Of a DNA stretch of 15,072 nucleotides, positions 12,130 to 15,072 are shown piece after piece (position 1 is the stretch's first letter; each line of letters starts with the position of its first letter). The stretch is taken from the NCBI GenBank assembly GCA_937877295.1, contig CALFIV010000004.1, positions 1 through 15,072 of the forward strand, in the 5' to 3' direction. The notes beneath the pieces were generated by a model. The model was given only the letters and a program-made list of their open reading frames with translations, was not told the DNA's origin and searched no databases. A program made the position numbers and the translations under genes. The stretch comes from an uncultured Clostridia bacterium (GTDB lineage: Bacteria > Bacillota_A > Clostridia > Christensenellales > CAG-138).

Positions 12130-13329
12130 ATGATCCGCTTGCTTTCCAAATTATTCATAAAGAACACCGACAGCACCGATTCGCAGCAAGTACGCAGCGC
12201 ATACGGTGTTCTAACCGGTTGTATCGGGATTGTTTTGAATCTCATCCTTTTCGGCTTCAAATTTGTTGCCGGATGGCTGGCAAAAGCAATTTCGCTGCAG
12301 GCGGACGCGTTCAACAACCTAGGCGACGCAGGATCATCCATCGTTTCGCTACTCGGTTTTCGTCTCGCAGCGAAAAGACCGGATCGTGATCATCCGTATG
12401 GACACGGACGATTTGAATACATTGCCGGTCTTTGTGTCTCGATCAGCATCCTTTTGATGGGGATCTCACTGCTTCGCATCTCTGTTGAATCTCTCATCAA
12501 AGGAACTGAGTCTGCCTACGCATCGCACTTTCTCTTATCATGCGCAACTATGGCCGGATCAATCCTGATCAAACTGTATTTATTTGCAGCGAACCGTTCT
12601 TTATCCAAAAAGCTGGATTCACCGGCAATGCTCGCAGTCGCGCTTGACAGTGTTTCCGACGCCGTTGCAACCGCTGTTGTACTCATTTGCGCATTACTGA
12701 CGCATTTTGTGCCTTCTGTTCAAAAGCTGCGTCTGGACGCGATCTGCGGATTGCTTGTATCTATATTTATCTTCTATTCGGGCGTCAAGTCTGCAAAAGA
12801 GACCGTTGAACCGCTGCTTGGTAAACGTCCGAATCCCGAATTTGTACAAAATATCAGCAAAGCCGTACTTTCCTTCGAGGGTATCAACGGCGTACACGAT
12901 GTTGTTGTACACGATTACGGTCCTGGCCGCGTATTCGTTTCGCTGCATGCGGAAGTTTCGGCAAAAGCCGATATCCGGGAGATTCACGACGTCATAGACA
13001 GCGCGGAAAGATATCTGTTTGAAACATTCCATTGTACTGCTACGATTCATATGGATCCGATCGTAACCGATGATCCCTTAACCGCAACCTATTGCAAACG
13101 CATGCAAGAGATCCTCAGCGAAATCGATCCGCGTCTGTCTCTGCACGACTTTCGTATTTCTGCAACTCCAACTGGAAAAACGCTGTTGTTTGACGTTCTG
13201 CTCCCCTTCGACTTGAAGCTTTCCGAAGATGCGCTCAAACAGCGCATAGACAGCGAAGTCAGTCAACTCGACGAATCCTGCGCGGCTGTTGTGGAGTTTG
13301 AACGCGGCGAGGCCGATCTGATCCTGTGA
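12130..13329 (+). CDS. Cation diffusion facilitator exporter, probably Mn2+-type
   Basis: A 399-residue CDF transporter: six membrane segments in residues about 25-215, then a cytoplasmic metal-sensing domain (about 225-310, FEGINGVHDVVVHDYGPG...TIHMDP) and an extra C-terminal domain (about 315-399). The membrane metal site reads N62-x3-D66 in AFNNLGD (TM2) and D173-x3-D177 in ALDSVSD (TM5), i.e. an NDDD site, which in characterised proteins such as MntE goes with Mn2+, whereas DDHD (FieF) goes with Zn/Fe. DHPYGHGRFEYIAG (87-100) is the family signature. MIRLLSKLFIK is a typical clostridial start, supporting the ATG at 12130 despite the absence of a leader. It is divergent from the nfeD operon. 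Confidence 0.9.
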   Translation: MIRLLSKLFIKNTDSTDSQQVRSAYGVLTGCIGIVLNLILFGFKFVAGWLAKAISLQADAFNNLGDAGSSIVSLLGFRLAAKRPDRDHPYGHGRFEYIAGLCVSISILLMGISLLRISVESLIKGTESAYASHFLLSCATMAGSILIKLYLFAANRSLSKKLDSPAMLAVALDSVSDAVATAVVLICALLTHFVPSVQKLRLDAICGLLVSIFIFYSGVKSAKETVEPLLGKRPNPEFVQNISKAVLSFEGINGVHDVVVHDYGPGRVFVSLHAEVSAKADIREIHDVIDSAERYLFETFHCTATIHMDPIVTDDPLTATYCKRMQEILSEIDPRLSLHDFRISATPTGKTLLFDVLLPFDLKLSEDALKQRIDSEVSQLDESCAAVVEFERGEADLIL

Positions 13330-13346
13330 TGCAGAAAGGAGTAAGT

Positions 13347-14300
13347 ATGAAACCGGTTCTTTGCGTAGGCGACGTTTGTGTCGATCTCATCATTCCGTAT
13401 GCATCCGCTTTGAAAGCGAAGAGCGGCGAACCTGTTGCACAGGATTCGACAGAGGTTCGGCCTTGTCACGGAGGAAGCGTTGCCAACACAGCATGCTCCA
13501 TTGCGCGTCTCGGTGTTCCCGTTCTGTTTGCGGGAACATGCGGAAAAGATCTGCATGGGCAGTTCTTAAAACAGGGTCTTGTTGACGATGGCGTCGACTG
13601 TTCTTTGCTTCGCATGGACGATTCGTTGTCGACACAAACGGTACTGCTGGTATTGGATGCAAACGGAGAACGAACCGCTTTTGCATTTCCTGCACACAGC
13701 GGCGCGCAGCACGCAATTGTTTTAAGCCAATTCCCGCAGGATCTCTTAGACCGTATCGGTTGGCTGCATGTCAGCGGCATGATGCTCCGCGAAGAGCCTG
13801 CCGCATCAACGCAGCTTCTCTTGATGGAACGCTGTCACAAAGCAGGCATACCCGTTTCGTTGGACGTCAACGCTCGAGTCGAGTCGCTGAACGATCCTGC
13901 TTTTCGACGCAATCTGATGACTGCAAAAGAACATTGTACAGTTATTTTCGGCTCGGCAACGGATGAAATACCGCTCCTCACCGATCAGTATGATACAGAA
14001 ACTGCCGCAAAAATTCTTGCAGAGCACGGTATTGCCGTGATTGCCAGAAGCGGTTCGCGGGGCGCTGTTTATTACTGCGGAAAGACGCGTATCCATTCCC
14101 CTGCCTTTCTCGTTTCTGTTGCCGACACCATCGGCGCAGGTGATACCTTTGACGGTGCTTACATTGCTGCATGTATGCGCGGACTTGATCCGCAAACTGC
14201 CTTGCGCGAAGCGAATGCAGCTGCTGCCATCTGTGTTGCCTCGCACAGCGGCCGCGCTTGTCCCACCCGTTCGGAGCTTCAGTCCTTCCTCAACAACTGA
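13347..14300 (+). CDS. PfkB-family sugar/nucleoside kinase
   Basis: A 317-residue cytoplasmic kinase of the ribokinase/PfkB family. The N-terminal signature is HGGSVANTACSIARLG (41-56), where GG and N bind the sugar; the C-terminal signature is DTIGAGDTFDGAYIA (260-274), with catalytic Asp D266 and the anion hole GAGD. The overall length and the V(L)CVGDVCVDLI start match the family. Sugar specificity cannot be read. AAGGAG lies 5 bases before the ATG at 13347, chosen over an in-frame GTG at 13326 that overlaps the CDF stop. The gap to the CDF gene is 17 bases, so the two are co-transcribed. Confidence 0.9.
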   Translation: MKPVLCVGDVCVDLIIPYASALKAKSGEPVAQDSTEVRPCHGGSVANTACSIARLGVPVLFAGTCGKDLHGQFLKQGLVDDGVDCSLLRMDDSLSTQTVLLVLDANGERTAFAFPAHSGAQHAIVLSQFPQDLLDRIGWLHVSGMMLREEPAASTQLLLMERCHKAGIPVSLDVNARVESLNDPAFRRNLMTAKEHCTVIFGSATDEIPLLTDQYDTETAAKILAEHGIAVIARSGSRGAVYYCGKTRIHSPAFLVSVADTIGAGDTFDGAYIAACMRGLDPQTALREANAAAAICVASHSGRACPTRSELQSFLNN

Positions 14301-14324
14301 ATTGTAAAATCTCTTTCCGAGCTC

Positions 14325-14367
14325 TTGACGCTTACTGTATGGTGTGTCATAATACATAATACAGTAA
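14325..14367 (+). promoter_or_regulatory. Promoter and GntR-type operator upstream of the GntR fragment
   Basis: TTGACG (14325-14330), 17 bp, CATAAT (14348-14353). A perfect inverted repeat TTACTGTAT/ATACAGTAA (14332-14340, 14359-14367) covers the spacer and the start region, so a regulator bound here would block transcription. Arms of this type are typical of YtrA-subfamily GntR autoregulation. A strong ribosome site (AAAGGAG) precedes the ATG at 14384. Confidence 0.7.
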
Positions 14368-14383
14368 AGTGAAAGGAGCGTTT

Positions 14384-14440
14384 ATGTTTACCGTTGACAA
14401 ACTATCACGCGTGCCGATCTATGAGCAACTGATCAGAGAG
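14384..14440 (+). pseudogene. N-terminal fragment of a GntR-family regulator (truncated at junction)
   Basis: The first 19 codons read [19 protein letters not shown], the characteristic beginning of YtrA-type GntR repressors (…PIYEQLI.…), and are preceded by a good promoter, operator and ribosome site. After the EQLIRE stretch (14423-14440) the reading frame continues without a stop into a succinate dehydrogenase iron-sulfur subunit, so the rest of the winged-helix domain is missing. The most likely reason is a chimeric join, in which case the native gene is intact in the real genome and only truncated in this contig. Confidence 0.75.
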
Positions 14441-15072
14441 GGAAATGATCCGGTAGCTGTCGAGAGGGGTTGTAAGAGCAGCGGACCTGTTTCGTTTGAC
14501 CACGACTGTCGTGAAGGTATATGCGGAGCCTGCTCCCTGTACATTGACGGACGTGCCCACGGTCCGGATGACCATGTAACTACCTGTCAATTGTTTATGC
14601 GTCACTTTAGGGATGGAGCCACCATTACCGTGGAGCCTTGGAGGAGCGCTGCTTTTCCTGTAATCAAGGATCTTGTAGTTGACAGGACGGCTTTTGACAA
14701 GATACTCCAGGCCGGTGGTTTCATCACCGTACGTACCGGTTCTGCCCAGGATGCCAACAATATACTGATTCCTCATGACAAGGCTGAGGAAAGTATGGAT
14801 GCTGCAGCCTGCGTGGGATGCGGAGCTTGTGTAGCTACTTGTAAAAACGGATCTGCTATGCTGTTCGTCGCAGCCAGGGTGAGTTCGCTTGCCCTCCTGC
14901 CTCAGGGCCGTCCGGAAGCCAAGCGCAGGGCTAAAGCTATGGTAGCCAAGATGGACGAGCTCGGATTTGGCAACTGTACCAATACCCGCGCCTGTGAGAT
15001 GGAGTGTCCTAAGGGTATCTCTGTCAGTCATATAGCACGACTCAACAGAGAGTACCTCAAGGCCCGCTTCTC
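14441..15072 (+). CDS. sdhB: Succinate dehydrogenase/fumarate reductase iron-sulfur subunit, Bacteroidetes-type, partial
   Basis: About 210 residues of SdhB/FrdB, open to the window end, joined in frame to the GntR start. Visible are the [2Fe-2S] loop [14 protein letters not shown] with its fourth Cys in TTCQL, the conserved [20 protein letters not shown], the first ferredoxin-like cluster motif [11 protein letters not shown], and the second Cys set [16 protein letters not shown]. The enzyme passes electrons from FAD in SdhA to quinone across the cytoplasmic membrane. The wording matches Bacteroidetes SdhB and the codon use (frequent AGG Arg) differs from the upstream genes. The native N-terminus, including the plug region before the [2Fe-2S] site, is absent. 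Confidence 0.9.

Overview
The window looks like a contig from a gut-type metagenome assembly. Positions 1 to about 14,420 read as chromosome of a Clostridia/Firmicutes bacterium (Oscillospiraceae- or Ruminococcaceae-like). The support is strong AGGAGG-type ribosome sites, a FloA-NfeD membrane operon, a paired short-form chromate transporter, a clostridial-style CDF efflux pump and the style of the mobile-element genes. The last ~640 bases encode a succinate dehydrogenase iron-sulfur subunit of Bacteroidetes type. It is joined in frame to the first codons of a GntR regulator at a short stretch both genes share, which most likely marks an assembly or library chimera.

Layout. 1-690: end of an unidentified gene, then a GtrA-type membrane protein and its terminator. 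677-1025: intergenic, with two copies of a 26-base motif and a minus-strand terminator. 1026-1964 (minus): adenosine-deaminase-family hydrolase with its promoter. 2223-7313: a ~5.07-kb integrated element at the 3' end of a tRNA-Leu(UAA) gene. 7291-12017 (minus): tRNA-Leu preceded by a seven-gene operon (nfeD-like, zinc-ribbon membrane protein, floA, small membrane protein, PIG-V-like glycosyltransferase, two chromate transporter halves). 12130-14300 (plus): CDF cation exporter and PfkB-type sugar kinase. 14325-15072: GntR operator/promoter, then the chimeric junction and partial sdhB.

The element is the main point of interest. It is bounded by a 23-bp direct repeat of the tRNA 3' end. Beside the intact tRNA it carries a tyrosine integrase, preceded by an overlapping XRE-type repressor. 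Divergent from these is a five-gene, end-to-end coupled operon: Cro-like HTH, unknown 55-aa protein, excisionase-like protein, Cys-rich 57-aa protein and a phage-replication-type protein. Next come a terminator and a ~290-bp repeat-dense region that is a candidate replication origin, then one membrane-anchored coiled-coil protein. Int-repressor//xis-rep-ori is the layout of phage satellites (PICI-like), but no terminase, capsid, relaxase or other transfer gene is present. Eleven-bp tandem repeats near both ends look like integrase arm-binding sites. The two divergent transcripts appear to use one shared palindromic -10 box.

Functional assignments come from motifs and gene order read by eye; no database search was run.
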